This document shows, piece after piece, positions 1 through 8,315 of a stretch of DNA of 64,000 nucleotides. Position numbers and translations under genes: made by a program. The number at the start of each line of letters is the position of its first letter. Within the stretch, counting starts at the first letter, position 1. A model generated the notes under the pieces. The model had not been told where the DNA came from and ran no database searches. It saw only the letters and a list, made by a program, of their open reading frames with translations. This DNA is from Nocardiopsis ansamitocini (lineage in GTDB: Bacteria > Actinomycetota > Actinomycetes > Streptosporangiales > Streptosporangiaceae): positions 248,001 through 312,000 of the forward strand of contig NZ_BSQG01000002.1 of NCBI RefSeq assembly GCF_030268225.1. Reading direction: 5' to 3'.

Positions 1-1
1 C

Positions 2-724
2 GCCACTTTCCGCAAAATCGTGGACCAGAGTGCGTTCCCCCAGGTCTTCAGTGGTCTGGGGTCCAGCGAACCGGCGGAGGTCGCCGAGCCCGACCCGGCC
101 GCGCTGACCACCAGCGAGCTGCGCTCCGCGAGCCAGAGCGTCGTCAAGGTGCTGGGCACCGCCCCGTCCTGCCAGCGCAGGGTGGAGGGGACCGGTTTCG
201 TCTACGCCGAGGACCGGATCATGACCAACGCCCACGTCGTCGCGGGTGTCCAAGAGGACCTGCGGGTGGTGACCAGGGACGGACGACGTATCCCCGCCAC
301 GGTCGTGCTCTACGACCCCCAGCAGGACATCGCGGTTCTGGACGCCCCGGGCCTGGGACTGACCCCCCTGGAGTTCGAGTCCGCCGCCCAGAAGGGCGAC
401 GACGCGGTGGTGGCCGGCTTCCCGCGCAACAACGGGTTCACCGTCGTACCGGCCCGCATCCGCGCCCAGCAAACCGCGCAGGGGCCCGACTTCTACCACT
501 CCCAGCAGGTCAGCCGGGAGATCTACCAGGTGCGTGCGGTGGTCCAGCCGGGCAACTCCGGTGGTCCGTTGCTCTCGCCCGAGGGCACCGTCTACGGCGT
601 CGTCTTCGCCGCGGCAACCAACGACCAGGAGACCGGCTACGTCCTCACCGCTGACGAGGTCGCGGCGAACGCGGCGGCCGGCAGCAGCGCGACCGCGCCG
701 GTGTCCACGCAGAAGTGCGACTGA
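2..724 (+). CDS. MarP-like periplasmic trypsin-fold serine protease, C-terminal part (5' end outside window)
   Basis: The reading frame is open through the left edge, so this is the C-terminal part of a longer protein. Trypsin-fold landmarks occur in order: TNAHVV (catalytic His), DPQQDIAVLD (catalytic Asp) and QPGNSGGPL (catalytic Ser, oxyanion loop). One Cys precedes the His block (PSCQRR) and one is the second-last residue (KCD), matching the disulfide layout of the acid-resistance protease MarP (Rv3671c), which carries an N-terminal CvpA-like membrane domain; that domain would lie outside the window. Expected site of action is outside the cytoplasmic membrane. Family placement rests on the Cys pair, the motif spacing and the nearby alpha/beta hydrolase and Tad genes, as around Rv3671c. 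It could instead be a generic S1 protease. Confidence 0.85.
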   Translation, partial: ATFRKIVDQSAFPQVFSGLGSSEPAEVAEPDPAALTTSELRSASQSVVKVLGTAPSCQRRVEGTGFVYAEDRIMTNAHVVAGVQEDLRVVTRDGRRIPATVVLYDPQQDIAVLDAPGLGLTPLEFESAAQKGDDAVVAGFPRNNGFTVVPARIRAQQTAQGPDFYHSQQVSREIYQVRAVVQPGNSGGPLLSPEGTVYGVVFAAATNDQETGYVLTADEVAANAAAGSSATAPVSTQKCD

Positions 725-767
725 TCCTTCCCGTACTCCTGGGCAGGTCGGTCGTGCAGGTGAGCCC

Positions 768-801
768 GTCCGGCCCGGCCCCGTTCGGGGCAGGGCCGGA
801 C
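768..801. terminator. Strong GC-rich hairpin after the protease gene
   Basis: A 9-bp arm (GTCCGGCCC/GGGCCGGAC) is followed by a further 5-bp GCCCC/GGGGC stem and a GTTC loop. It lies between convergent genes, so it probably terminates transcription from the protease side. There is no U-tract, as is common in actinobacteria. Confidence 0.7.
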
Positions 802-809
802 ACGACAAC

Positions 810-833
810 GGGCGCCTCCGGGGGGAAGCGCCC
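810..833. terminator. Second hairpin of the convergent terminator region
   Basis: GGGCGC and GCGCCC arms enclose a 12-nt loop, 24 bp before the stop of the minus-strand anti-sigma gene. Together with the preceding hairpin it would insulate the two convergent units. Confidence 0.5.
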
Positions 834-856
834 GCTTGTTGGGATGAAGACCCGTT

Positions 857-1405
857 CTAGACGATGCTGTTGCCGTCCTCGGGGTCGGGACCGCCCAGTG
901 GCCAGCTCATACGGACCACTGTGCCGATGTCGCCCGGCTCGATGGCGACCTCGTCGGCGAGCCCCAGGATGACGGCCAGGCCGACATCCGGAGAGAGGCC
1001 GGAGACGCCACCCGCGGGGGTGTGCACACCGAGGTAGGCGTGCGAGTCGCCGGTCAAGCCGTCCAGGAGCGCGGTGTCCGTGGGCTCCTTGGCGGGAGCC
1101 CGGTCGGAGACCACTACCTCGAACCGGCCCGAACCGCTGCCGTTCACCCGGTCGGTGACCGAGCCCGGCCGTGACCCACCGGGGGGAGGGCCGGCACTGT
1201 CGATCAGTTCCAGCTGGATCGGCTGCTCGGGGCAGTGCGCGCGGTGGGCTTCCACCGCGCGTGAGCATGCTTCCCCGACCGCCAGACGAACCTCATCGAG
1301 GGTTGACTCAGCGATGCCCGCGCGCCGCGCGACGGCCGTGGCCATGAGTCGCGCGGTACGGACATGTGCGGGCAGCGCACTGATGGTGAGCTGGACGATT
1401 GCCAT
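857..1405 (-). CDS. Anti-sigma-factor-like ATP-binding protein, putative BldG partner
   Basis: A 182-aa protein with the N-box region of the SpoIIAB/RsbW GHKL kinase-like family at residues 36-53 (LDEVRLAVGEACSRAVEA). The N-box Glu (E45) is kept, but the usual Mg-binding Asn four residues later is Arg49, so ATP-dependent kinase activity is doubtful. It lies 17 bp downstream of bldG on the same strand, the arrangement of the Streptomyces bldG/orf3 pair, where the anti-sigma factor is bound by BldG. Role (inferred): sequesters a sigma factor until released by unphosphorylated BldG. A variable Gly/Pro/Ser-rich insert follows around residues 70-85. Confidence 0.8.
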   Translation of the reverse strand: MAIVQLTISALPAHVRTARLMATAVARRAGIAESTLDEVRLAVGEACSRAVEAHRAHCPEQPIQLELIDSAGPPPGGSRPGSVTDRVNGSGSGRFEVVVSDRAPAKEPTDTALLDGLTGDSHAYLGVHTPAGGVSGLSPDVGLAVILGLADEVAIEPGDIGTVVRMSWPLGGPDPEDGNSIV

Positions 1406-1422
1406 CGCTCGTGCTTACGTGA

Positions 1423-1770
1423 CTACTTCGACTTACGGTTGTCGATGGCGTCCTGCACCGACTCGTAAATGCCGAAGACTTTGGTGAGACCGGTGATGCG
1501 GAAGATCTTGAGAATCCGCTCCTGGGTGCACACCAGGTCAAGGGTGCCGTCGTGCGCGCGGACCCGCTTGAGGCCGCCCACGAGCACACCGAGGCCCGTC
1601 GAGTCGAGGAACTCCACCTTCTCCATGTTCACCACGAGGTGGAAGTTGCCCTTGTTGACCAGGTCGATGAGCAGTTCACGCAGCCGCGGCGCGGTGTAGA
1701 CATCGATTTCACCTTCGACGACAACGATCTCGGTGTCGTTCTCGGTGTAGTGATCAAGCTTCAAATCCAC
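1423..1770 (-). CDS. bldG: BldG-type anti-sigma factor antagonist (STAS domain)
   Basis: A 115-aa single STAS domain. The phosphorylation segment [13 protein letters not shown] places the target serine at residue 57, the same number as in Streptomyces coelicolor BldG. The start is GTG at 1770 with GGAGG four bases upstream. The gene is followed by an anti-sigma gene and faces a divergent DEAD/DEAH helicase, the same neighbourhood as SCO3548-SCO3550. Known role of the family: a phosphorylation-controlled antagonist needed for aerial development, antibiotic production and stress response. The 191-bp gap to the helicase would hold both divergent promoters. Confidence 0.92.
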   Translation of the reverse strand: MDLKLDHYTENDTEIVVVEGEIDVYTAPRLRELLIDLVNKGNFHLVVNMEKVEFLDSTGLGVLVGGLKRVRAHDGTLDLVCTQERILKIFRITGLTKVFGIYESVQDAIDNRKSK

Positions 1771-1961
1771 TAGTCCTCCAGCGCCGAACCGCGAAAAAAC
1801 GCGAGTGATCTCTGCCGGGCGTTACCCCACAGGGCGGCATTCAACCACGCCTGGCCTTGCTGTCTGCGTGCTGTGCACAAGAAAATCACGCCACCGCGCT
1901 GGTCTTCCCCCAGGTGCGAGACTGAAACCGTTGTCCATCAGCCGCCGTTTCTGGGAGACGA

Positions 1962-4292
1962 GTGCGCGCACCGGGTGAAAGGGTGTTCGGGGTGAACCGC
2001 TGGGAACCACTCCTCCAACGGTTGTGGCGTGACCATACCCGCCCCTCGCGAGTGACACATGTGCAGCGTCTGCCGCGCCGCCCCGGGGTCAGCGAGGACT
2101 GGCCCGATTGGGCGGAGACCTCACTTGTGGAGCGAATGGTCGAGGCAGGGGTGACCGCTCCCTGGACACACCAGGTGGATGCGGCGAACCTCGCCCACGC
2201 GGGCGACAACGTGATCATAGCCACCGGCACCGCCTCCGGAAAGTCGGCGGCGTTCCTTCTGCCGTGCGCGACCGCGGTCGCCGATGGGCATACCGTGCTC
2301 TATCTCTCACCCACGAAAGCCCTTGCCGCAGACCAGCTCCGGGGTGTGGCAGACCTGGCGCTGCCAGGAATGCGCGCGGCCACGTACGACGGGGACACCG
2401 CAGGGGAGGCGCGGTCCTGGGTTCGGGCGCACGCCAACTACGTGCTCACCAATCCCGACATGCTGCACCGGGGCATCCTGGCCCGCCACGGTGCCTGGTC
2501 CGGCTTCCTGCGACGATTGCGCTACGTGGTGGTGGACGAGACACACCATTACCGGGGCGTGTTCGGCTCGCACGTGGCACAGATCCTGCGCCGGCTCAGG
2601 CGGGTCTGCGCCCGCTACCGCTCCGAGCCGGTATTCATTCTGGCGTCGGCGACCGCGGCGGCTCCCGCCGAAAGCGCCCGACGCCTCACCGGACTGCCGG
2701 TCACCGCGGTGACCAGTGATGCTTCACCCCGTCCCGCACTGAGCTTCGCCTTGGTCGAGCCGGAGTTGACCGGGGAAACGGGGGAGAAAGGCGCGCCGGT
2801 GCGCCGCACCGCCACCGCGGAGGCCGCCGACCTGCTCGCCTCATTCGCTCGTGAGGGGGTGCGCACGCTGGCGTTCGTGCGCTCCAGGCAGGGCGCGGAA
2901 CTGGTGGCGATGTCGGCCCAGCGCGCACTGGTGGATGCCAAGGCCCACGACCTGGTCGATCGGGTCGCTGCCTACCGCGGTGGCTATCTCTCCACTGACC
3001 GGCGCGCGTTGGAGGCCGCTCTTCGCTCCGGGGAACTGCTGGGGCTGGCCAGCACCAACGCGCTGGAGCTCGGGGTCGACGTCACGGGACTCGACGCCGT
3101 GCTGCTGACCGGGTGGCCGGGGACACGGGCTTCCTTGTGGCAGCAGGCCGGACGGGCCGGACGCGGCGGCGCGGACGCCCTCGCGGTCTTCATCGCCCGT
3201 GACGATCCGCTGGACACCTATCTGGTGCACCATCCCGATGCCGTCTTCGGGCAGCCGGTCGAGGCGACCGTGCTGGATCCGGACAACCCCTACGTCCTCG
3301 GTCCCCACCTGTGCGCGGCGGCGTCCGAGCTTCCGCTCACGTCCGACGACCTGGAAATTTTCGGGCCCGCAACGGAGGGCGTCCTGGCCGACCTGGTCGA
3401 CCGCGCACTGTTGCGGAGACGCCCCAGGGGATGGTTCTGGACGCGCCGTGACCGTGCGTCCGACCTCGCCGATATTCGGGGATCGGGCGGTCCGCCCGTC
3501 CAGATCGTGGAGACCGGGACAGGACAGCTGTTGGGCACCATCGACGAGGCCGCTTCCCACTCCAGTGTTCACGACGGCGCGGTCTACCTGCACCAGGGAC
3601 TCACCTACGTGGTGGACGGGCTCGATCTGGAGGACGGGGTCGCGCTGGTGCGTGCCGAGAATCCCGAGTACAGCACCTGGGCCCGCGAGGTCACCGAGAT
3701 CGAGATCCGCGCGACTCTGCGTACGGAGACCTGGGGTGCGGCCAACGTCAGTTTCGGAGAGGTACGGGTGGGTCGAGAAGTGGTGGCCTACCTCAAACGC
3801 GACATCCGGACCGGCTCCGTGTTGGGGGAGCAACCGCTGGAACTGCCCGAGCGCATCCTGCACACCCGGGCCGTGTGGTGGACGGTCGGCCGGGAGACGG
3901 AGGAGAAGCTCCTGGCCGAGGGGGTGGAATTGCGTGGTGCCGCCCACGCCGCCGAACACGCCGCGATCGGTCTGCTCCCGTTGTTCGCCACCTGTGACCG
4001 CTGGGATATCGGCGGTGTGTCCACCGCCCTGCACGCGGACACCGGCCTGCTCACGGTCTTCGTCTACGACGGCCATGAGGGCGGGGCCGGATTCGCGGAA
4101 CGGGGGTATGCGGCGGCGCGCGCCTGGCTGGGCGCGACGCGCGCCGCCATTGCCGGCTGCGAGTGCTCCGAAGGCTGCCCGTCGTGCATCCAGTCGCCCA
4201 AATGCGGCAACGGTAACGAGCCGTTGAGTAAACCGGGTGCGTTGCGTCTGCTGGATGTGCTGCTCGAAGGACAGGGGAAGGCCGGCGGGTAG
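1962..4292 (+). CDS. DEAD/DEAH-box helicase with C-terminal DUF1998 (MrfA/Hrq1-like)
   Basis: A 776-aa superfamily 2 helicase. Walker A ATGTASGKS is at residues 87-95 and the DExH box DETH at 192-195. The helicase C domain includes ASTNALELGVDV and QQAGRAGRGG. The C-terminus carries a four-cysteine cluster (CECSEGCPSC, then C) near residues 733-748, the signature of the DUF1998 metal-binding region of MrfA/Hrq1 helicases, which unwind DNA 3' to 5'; Bacillus MrfA takes part in mitomycin repair. A repair role here is inferred. Start: GTG at 1962 with GGGAGA just upstream; a GTG nine codons later is an alternative. Divergent from bldG. Confidence 0.88.
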   Translation: MRAPGERVFGVNRWEPLLQRLWRDHTRPSRVTHVQRLPRRPGVSEDWPDWAETSLVERMVEAGVTAPWTHQVDAANLAHAGDNVIIATGTASGKSAAFLLPCATAVADGHTVLYLSPTKALAADQLRGVADLALPGMRAATYDGDTAGEARSWVRAHANYVLTNPDMLHRGILARHGAWSGFLRRLRYVVVDETHHYRGVFGSHVAQILRRLRRVCARYRSEPVFILASATAAAPAESARRLTGLPVTAVTSDASPRPALSFALVEPELTGETGEKGAPVRRTATAEAADLLASFAREGVRTLAFVRSRQGAELVAMSAQRALVDAKAHDLVDRVAAYRGGYLSTDRRALEAALRSGELLGLASTNALELGVDVTGLDAVLLTGWPGTRASLWQQAGRAGRGGADALAVFIARDDPLDTYLVHHPDAVFGQPVEATVLDPDNPYVLGPHLCAAASELPLTSDDLEIFGPATEGVLADLVDRALLRRRPRGWFWTRRDRASDLADIRGSGGPPVQIVETGTGQLLGTIDEAASHSSVHDGAVYLHQGLTYVVDGLDLEDGVALVRAENPEYSTWAREVTEIEIRATLRTETWGAANVSFGEVRVGREVVAYLKRDIRTGSVLGEQPLELPERILHTRAVWWTVGRETEEKLLAEGVELRGAAHAAEHAAIGLLPLFATCDRWDIGGVSTALHADTGLLTVFVYDGHEGGAGFAERGYAAARAWLGATRAAIAGCECSEGCPSCIQSPKCGNGNEPLSKPGALRLLDVLLEGQGKAGG

Positions 4293-4384
4293 TTGTCCGG
4301 CGGTAGGGGCGGCGTGCGTCGATGTTCTGGCGGTCCTGGTGAAGCCGGCGGATGCTTTTCGTATGCTCGCAGGCGGTGTTGTCG

Positions 4385-4402
4385 GGCCCGGCTTCCCGGG
4401 CC
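4385..4402. terminator. Hairpin between helicase and Tad operon end
   Basis: A 7-bp perfect stem (GGCCCGG/CCGGGCC) with a CTTC loop in the 129-bp gap between convergent genes. Probably bidirectional. Confidence 0.6.
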
Positions 4403-4421
4403 GGCCGCCTGAACCGATCAG

Positions 4422-5168
4422 TCATCCCCGGGCCCTGCGCCGGCCCCGGTACCGGGGAGGGAAACGCGGTAGCCCGATGCTGAGCCGCAGGGCCAGGAAG
4501 AGACAGGCTGCCGCCAGCAGTGCCCATGAGGAGACGGTTCCCGCGATGGTGAGCGCGGTGGCGGCCGGCTCTGCCGGTGGAAGGTACCCGTAGCGCACCC
4601 CGGCCATGGATTCTTTAGGGGGTGCTGGAGCGTCTCTTGGAGCGGCTCCGTGGCCGATGCCCGGGGGGTGGGCGGAGGGGGTGCTGAGGGCGGGCGGAGG
4701 CGAGGGGGTGATGCGGGCTGCGGGAGAAGCGGAGGAACCGGTTCCGGAGGGGGACGCATCCGCCTGTTGGGAAGGGGGTGGGCCGGCCCGGGATGCGCCG
4801 GCCTCGTCGGTCGCACGGGACGGGGTCGTGTGGGGGACAGGAGCCGCGGACGCTGTGCGATGCGGGGGGTCGGCAGTAGCCGCTGTGCTCCGTGACGGAA
4901 TCGGGGTGGGGCCTTCTACGTCCCGCACGATCGGTGGACGGGGACGTTCCGGTTGGGCGGAGGCGTCTTCGTGACGGGGGTCCCCGCCCCTGAGCGAGGA
5001 GCGGGACAGTTCCACCGAACGGCCGTCCTCGGTACTGACCGAGATCCTGTCCTTCCCGACGGTAATGCGGCCGCTTGGGTCGGAGACGGTGAAGGCGCAG
5101 CAGCAGAAGAGGACGGTGACTGTGGTGGCGGTTGCCGCCAGTCGGCGGGCGCGGATCGAGAGGGGCAT
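4422..5168 (-). CDS. Proline-rich bitopic membrane protein at the end of the Tad operon, unknown function
   Basis: A 248-aa protein not recognised as a named family. The N-terminus (about residues 1-30) is a basic signal or anchor with a CCC patch. It is followed by a short folded-looking segment (GRITVGKDRISVST), then a long Pro/Ser/Thr/Ala-rich region (about 70-200), a hydrophobic helix (about 208-230) and a short Arg-rich tail. This suggests two membrane anchors with an extended extracytoplasmic spacer. It is the last gene of the Tad cluster, and its first 253 bp overlap the upstream TadE-like frame. A role as a pilus-assembly or cell-wall-spanning accessory is inferred from position only. 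Confidence 0.6.
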   Translation of the reverse strand: MPLSIRARRLAATATTVTVLFCCCAFTVSDPSGRITVGKDRISVSTEDGRSVELSRSSLRGGDPRHEDASAQPERPRPPIVRDVEGPTPIPSRSTAATADPPHRTASAAPVPHTTPSRATDEAGASRAGPPPSQQADASPSGTGSSASPAARITPSPPPALSTPSAHPPGIGHGAAPRDAPAPPKESMAGVRYGYLPPAEPAATALTIAGTVSSWALLAAACLFLALRLSIGLPRFPPRYRGRRRARG

Positions 5169-5638
5169 GGTGACTCCGATCGGTGTCCGTGAGGGCGCAG
5201 GGCCGGACTGCGCCGGGGGAGCGGTTCGTTGAAGGAGCAGGCGAAGGCTTTAGCGGTGGGTAAACGTGATTGCCCAGCGGCTGTATCCACTGGGCCGGCG
5301 CGAGCTGTGGCCGATACCCGGTGGCGGGGCCATAGCCGGACCGCCACTGCCACCTCGACGGTCACCGTGAGCGAGGACAGGGTGCAGTCGGTCAGGCGTG
5401 CGTCGTTGGCTTCAGCGGTGCTTTGGGCCCGGGCGCAGGCCGAGGCCGCCCCTCGTGCGGCTGCTCCCGCGCCGGCGATCGCCGCGAGATCGGCCGCGGC
5501 GACCGCTCGATGGCGGTCGGTGCGCACACTCAGTAGCGCGACCGAGGACAGCGCGGAGAACCAGAGCAACGCGCACAGCGTCAGGACCCAGACGGTGCCG
5601 GAGCCGTTGTCGCACGAGACGCCGCTGAGCCTTCTCAC
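4916..5638 (-). CDS. TadE-like secretion-neighbourhood protein (Rv3654c type) with unusual C-terminal extension
   Basis: The N-terminal 110 residues match the short helicase/secretion-neighbourhood TadE-like family: DNGSGTVWVL followed by one hydrophobic helix, an Ala-rich helix (AAADLAAIAGAGAA) and a conserved pair of cysteines. Start chosen at GTG 5638 because it forms a GTGA overlap with the stop of the preceding small frame and has GGAAAG upstream; an in-frame start at 5971 would add low-complexity sequence. The frame then stays open for about 100 more residues, rich in Pro/Ser/Arg, which run out of frame over the next gene to 4916. Family members are usually 85-130 aa, so the tail is either real or reveals a lost stop or frameshift. 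Confidence 0.65.
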   Translation of the reverse strand: MRRLSGVSCDNGSGTVWVLTLCALLWFSALSSVALLSVRTDRHRAVAAADLAAIAGAGAAARGAASACARAQSTAEANDARLTDCTLSSLTVTVEVAVAVRLWPRHRVSATARAGPVDTAAGQSRLPTAKAFACSFNEPLPRRSPALRPHGHRSESPCPSRSAPADWRQPPPQSPSSSAAAPSPSPTQAAALPSGRTGSRSVPRTAVRWNCPAPRSGAGTPVTKTPPPNRNVPVHRSCGT

Positions 5639-5841
5639 CGTCTTTCCGAGGGACGAGCCGCCCGACGACGCAGCACCCCGATTCCGGTGGCCTGCCGCAG
5701 CATTCGGACAGGGTGGCGCAGGAACATCCTCAGGACGACCCGGTACGGGCGTATCCGTATCCGGATGCCTCGTCGCAGAACCTCGCACAACGGGCGCTGG
5801 TAGTGCGGATCGTCGAAAGGGGACAGCTGGTTGCGTCGCAT
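5635..5841 (-). CDS. Candidate 68-aa highly basic protein inside the Tad operon
   Basis: ATG at 5841 has GAGG nine bases upstream, and the stop overlaps the next gene's start as GTGA. The product (starts MRRNQLSPFDDPHYQ) is Arg-rich and amphipathic (IRIRIRPYRVVLRMFLRHPVRM), with no cysteine pair or signal peptide. I do not recognise a family. Coupling and the ribosome site argue for a real gene. Its small size and GC-rich composition leave a clear chance that it is only spacer between tadE and the TadE-like gene. Confidence 0.45.
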   Translation of the reverse strand: MRRNQLSPFDDPHYQRPLCEVLRRGIRIRIRPYRVVLRMFLRHPVRMLRQATGIGVLRRRAARPSERR

Positions 5842-5933
5842 TGGGGGATTCCTCAACGGTGCGGTGCGGACAGGGAGGACTGGACGGACAGGCCGGGCGG
5901 AACGAGCCGGTGCGTCGTTGCACACGCCGCTTC

Positions 5934-6335
5934 TCACCGCCCGGGCTCGGTTGGTACGACCGCTGTGCCAACCGCGCTGGCCGGAGCCGGTAGGCCGGGA
6001 ATGATGTGCACCGGGGCGGTGACCGACACCTCGACGGTTTCTCCGTTCCGGGAGAGGGTGATCTGCGCGTGCTCGGGGGCCAGCGAGGCGACGAGCGTGT
6101 GAATCACGGGTTCGGCGTCGCCCCGTGCCAGCGCGCGGGCACCGATCCTGGCGGCGTCGACGCATGTGAGGTGCACGGCCGCGGCATGCACCGCGGCGAT
6201 CGCGACTCCCAGGACGAAGACCAGGCAGGGCAGGGACACCGCGATCTCTGCGGTGACCGTTCCGCGTTCCCGTCCGGGGCGGTCTCCGGGCGGACGGTGC
6301 CCGGAGACCGCCGGTCCGTGTGGGCGGCGGTACAC
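5934..6335 (-). CDS. TadE-family pseudopilin-like protein (Rv3655c type)
   Basis: A 133-aa protein. After a 24-residue basic leader comes ERG-TVTAEIAVSLP: a glycine cleavage site with Glu at +5 and a hydrophobic helix, the class III prepilin signal used by TadE/TadF minor pilins. The C-terminal half is a small beta-rich domain. It starts 1 bp after the pilin gene ends, so the two are co-transcribed. Expected role: minor pseudopilin of the Tad fibre, processed by a TadV-type peptidase that is not in this window. Confidence 0.8.
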   Translation of the reverse strand: MYRRPHGPAVSGHRPPGDRPGRERGTVTAEIAVSLPCLVFVLGVAIAAVHAAAVHLTCVDAARIGARALARGDAEPVIHTLVASLAPEHAQITLSRNGETVEVSVTAPVHIIPGLPAPASAVGTAVVPTEPGR

Positions 6336-6336
6336 C

Positions 6337-6537
6337 TCAGCCCCCGACCTGTAGGGCGCCGGTGACCAGGGTGGTCAGGGTGTCACGGACCTCGGAGCTG
6401 GTGAGGATGAGGTACAGAACCGCGGCGAACGCACAGGCTGTGACCGTGGCCAGTGCATATTCGGCGGTTGCCATTCCGCGCTCGCGGGTGCGAACGGGGA
6501 GGAGTAGCCGGTGCAAAAGAACGGTGACGGCAGACAA
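6337..6537 (-). CDS. Flp-like major pilin, DUF4244 (Rv3656c type)
   Basis: A 66-aa protein. A short basic leader ends in RERG, followed by MATAEYALATVTACAF, giving Gly at the cleavage site and the Flp-typical Glu-Tyr at +5/+6, then one hydrophobic helix and a short tail. Start is TTG at 6537, chosen because GGAGG lies six bases upstream. It lies between tadC (219 bp upstream) and tadE (1 bp downstream). Probably the main structural subunit of the Tad pilus. Confidence 0.82.
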   Translation of the reverse strand: MSAVTVLLHRLLLPVRTRERGMATAEYALATVTACAFAAVLYLILTSSEVRDTLTTLVTGALQVGG

Positions 6538-6624
6538 GGAATGCCTCCAAGCGGGGGTGGCTGGTAGGGCCTTGACAACCAGGGTGCGCCGGATGCGCGG
6601 TGTCGGAGGAAGGAATTTGATTTC

Positions 6625-6633
6625 TGTGGATAA
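6625..6633 (-). promoter_or_regulatory. Perfect DnaA-box sequence upstream of the pilin gene
   Basis: The minus strand reads TTATCCACA, the consensus DnaA box, in the 220-bp gap before the Flp-like pilin gene. A single 9-mer can occur by chance; its interest comes from the similar cluster upstream of the same operon. Confidence 0.4.
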
Positions 6634-6757
6634 CTCGGTTCAGGAGCAGCAGGGGCGTGTCGGTCGCCTCCGCGCTGCTGGCGGCATGCTCACGGGGGTT
6701 CCCCCGCTGTCCGGGCCGGGGTGATGGAGGGGTCACACGTGGCCGTGCAGCCGGGCC

Positions 6758-7489
6758 TCAGCCCGAGACGAGGTCAACGATCAGGCCGGCAGCCAGTGGC
6801 ACGACACCGATCAGTACGAATGCCGGAAGAAAGCACAGGCCGAGTGGTCCGACCACGGAAACCCCCACCCGTTGGGACCGCGTCAGCACGTTGACCCGAA
6901 CGGTGCGGCGGCAGTCGGCCGCGTGCAGTTCGAGGACGTCCGCCAAGGGGGCACCGGTTCGGCTCGCTCGCGCCACGGCGCGGCCAAGCGCAGTCAGTTC
7001 CGGCGGGCCGTGCAATTCGTTCCATGCGTCGGCGGGTTCCGCACCGAGCCGGAGCCGGTGCGCCACGCCGCCCAGTACCTCTCCCAGTGAACCGCCGACC
7101 GATTCCGCGACGGCTTCCAACGCCTGCGTGGAATCGGAACCGGCACGCAGTGCGGCGACCAGCAGATCCACCACGATGGGCAGACTCGCCGTCCGAGGAG
7201 CCGAGGGCGAGGGGGAGGGCGCTCGCCCCAGCTTCCACCACGTCAGCGCCCCCAGGAACAGTCCTGGAAGCAGGCCCGACCCCGCCCCGAGAAGCAGGCA
7301 CAGCGTGGCGGTGGGAACTGCTGAGACGAGTATGCGTATCGCAGCCCCCGGAATGCGACGTCGCGTCGACCGGATCGGGGGCCCTCCCAGCATGGCAAGT
7401 CGGCGCTCGGCGGTTGAGCGGCCCCGATCCGCCAGCAAGAAACCGGCCAGACCGGCACATCCGATGATCACAGCGTCGAAGACGGTCAT
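6758..7489 (-). CDS. tadC: TadC-like type II secretion F-domain membrane protein
   Basis: A 243-aa protein with an N-terminal membrane segment, a second hydrophobic block (LLLGAGSGLLPGLFLGALTWW), the T2SSF cytoplasmic helical domain (SLPIVVDLLVAALRAGSDSTQAL) and a C-terminal membrane pair (VGPLGLCFLPAFVLIGVVP). Start chosen at ATG 7489 behind GAGGGGGC; a longer in-frame start at 7633 would run into tadB. Inner-membrane platform component that, with TadB, couples ATPase motion to pilin extrusion. Confidence 0.8.
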   Translation of the reverse strand: MTVFDAVIIGCAGLAGFLLADRGRSTAERRLAMLGGPPIRSTRRRIPGAAIRILVSAVPTATLCLLLGAGSGLLPGLFLGALTWWKLGRAPSPSPSAPRTASLPIVVDLLVAALRAGSDSTQALEAVAESVGGSLGEVLGGVAHRLRLGAEPADAWNELHGPPELTALGRAVARASRTGAPLADVLELHAADCRRTVRVNVLTRSQRVGVSVVGPLGLCFLPAFVLIGVVPLAAGLIVDLVSG

Positions 7490-7547
7490 CAGGGCCCCCT
7501 CGTCCAGGCGGGCCGCGCCCCCTGGACGTTTTCTTCCGGCTGCGCGG

Positions 7548-8315
7548 TCACGGCTCCAGCGCGGACAGCACCCCGCGCACCATGCGCCGGGTCCACCACA
7601 GCCCGACGGCGTCCAGACAGAGGCCGCCGGCAAGGCAGGCCAATCCCGCAGGTGTGGTGAACAGGAAGGTCAGCGGTGCCGCGCCCAGGCCGCCGGCCAT
7701 CAGCAGACCGAGTACCGGAAGGCCGGCCAACAGCGCGGCGGTGGCGCGTGGTCCCGCCAACTGGGCGGACAGTTCCTGGCGCAGCGCTTCCTCGCGGGTG
7801 AGGCTCTCGGCCAGCCGCTCCACCACCAGAGCCAGCCCGTTGCCCGAGGTGGCCGCTACCCGCCAGCACGCTGCCAAGTAGGCGAGCCCCCAGGCGCCCG
7901 GCTCGGCGGCGGCCCGAAGCAGCGCGTCGCAGGGGTCGTGGCCCTGCCGGGCCAGAGAGACCGCCTCGGTGAGGTCAACGGCCCGGTGGGGCGCGATTTC
8001 CGCCGTCCCGGCCTCCAGGGCATGTGCGGGGGAGCGTCCCGCGCGCAGTTCGGCGGTCATCACCCGGCACAGTTCCACCGAGGCCCGCAGCCGTGCAGCC
8101 CGCAACCGTTCGGGACTGCTCGCCAGCCGACGGGTCAGCATTGTCCGTAGATCGGGAAGCCGCCATCGGAACAGGCGAGTGTCGATCCGCTGGAGTCGCA
8201 GCTCCCCGGGCGAGGGAGACGACCACGCTGCCGCGCACCCGGCACAGCCGATCAGCAGAAGTACCGGACCGTACGGGGCCAGCAGCGCCGACAATGCCGG
8301 CCAGTCCACGGTCAC
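7548..8315 (-). CDS. tadB: TadB-like type II secretion F-domain membrane protein
   Basis: A 255-aa protein with an N-terminal hydrophobic segment (LLLIGCAGCAAAW), the F-domain helices (VELCRVMTAELRAGRSPAHAL) with a repeat-like second half, and C-terminal membrane helices. Start set at GTG 8315 because it makes a GTGA overlap with the tadA stop. Partner of TadC in the membrane platform. Confidence 0.8.
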   Translation of the reverse strand: MTVDWPALSALLAPYGPVLLLIGCAGCAAAWSSPSPGELRLQRIDTRLFRWRLPDLRTMLTRRLASSPERLRAARLRASVELCRVMTAELRAGRSPAHALEAGTAEIAPHRAVDLTEAVSLARQGHDPCDALLRAAAEPGAWGLAYLAACWRVAATSGNGLALVVERLAESLTREEALRQELSAQLAGPRATAALLAGLPVLGLLMAGGLGAAPLTFLFTTPAGLACLAGGLCLDAVGLWWTRRMVRGVLSALEP

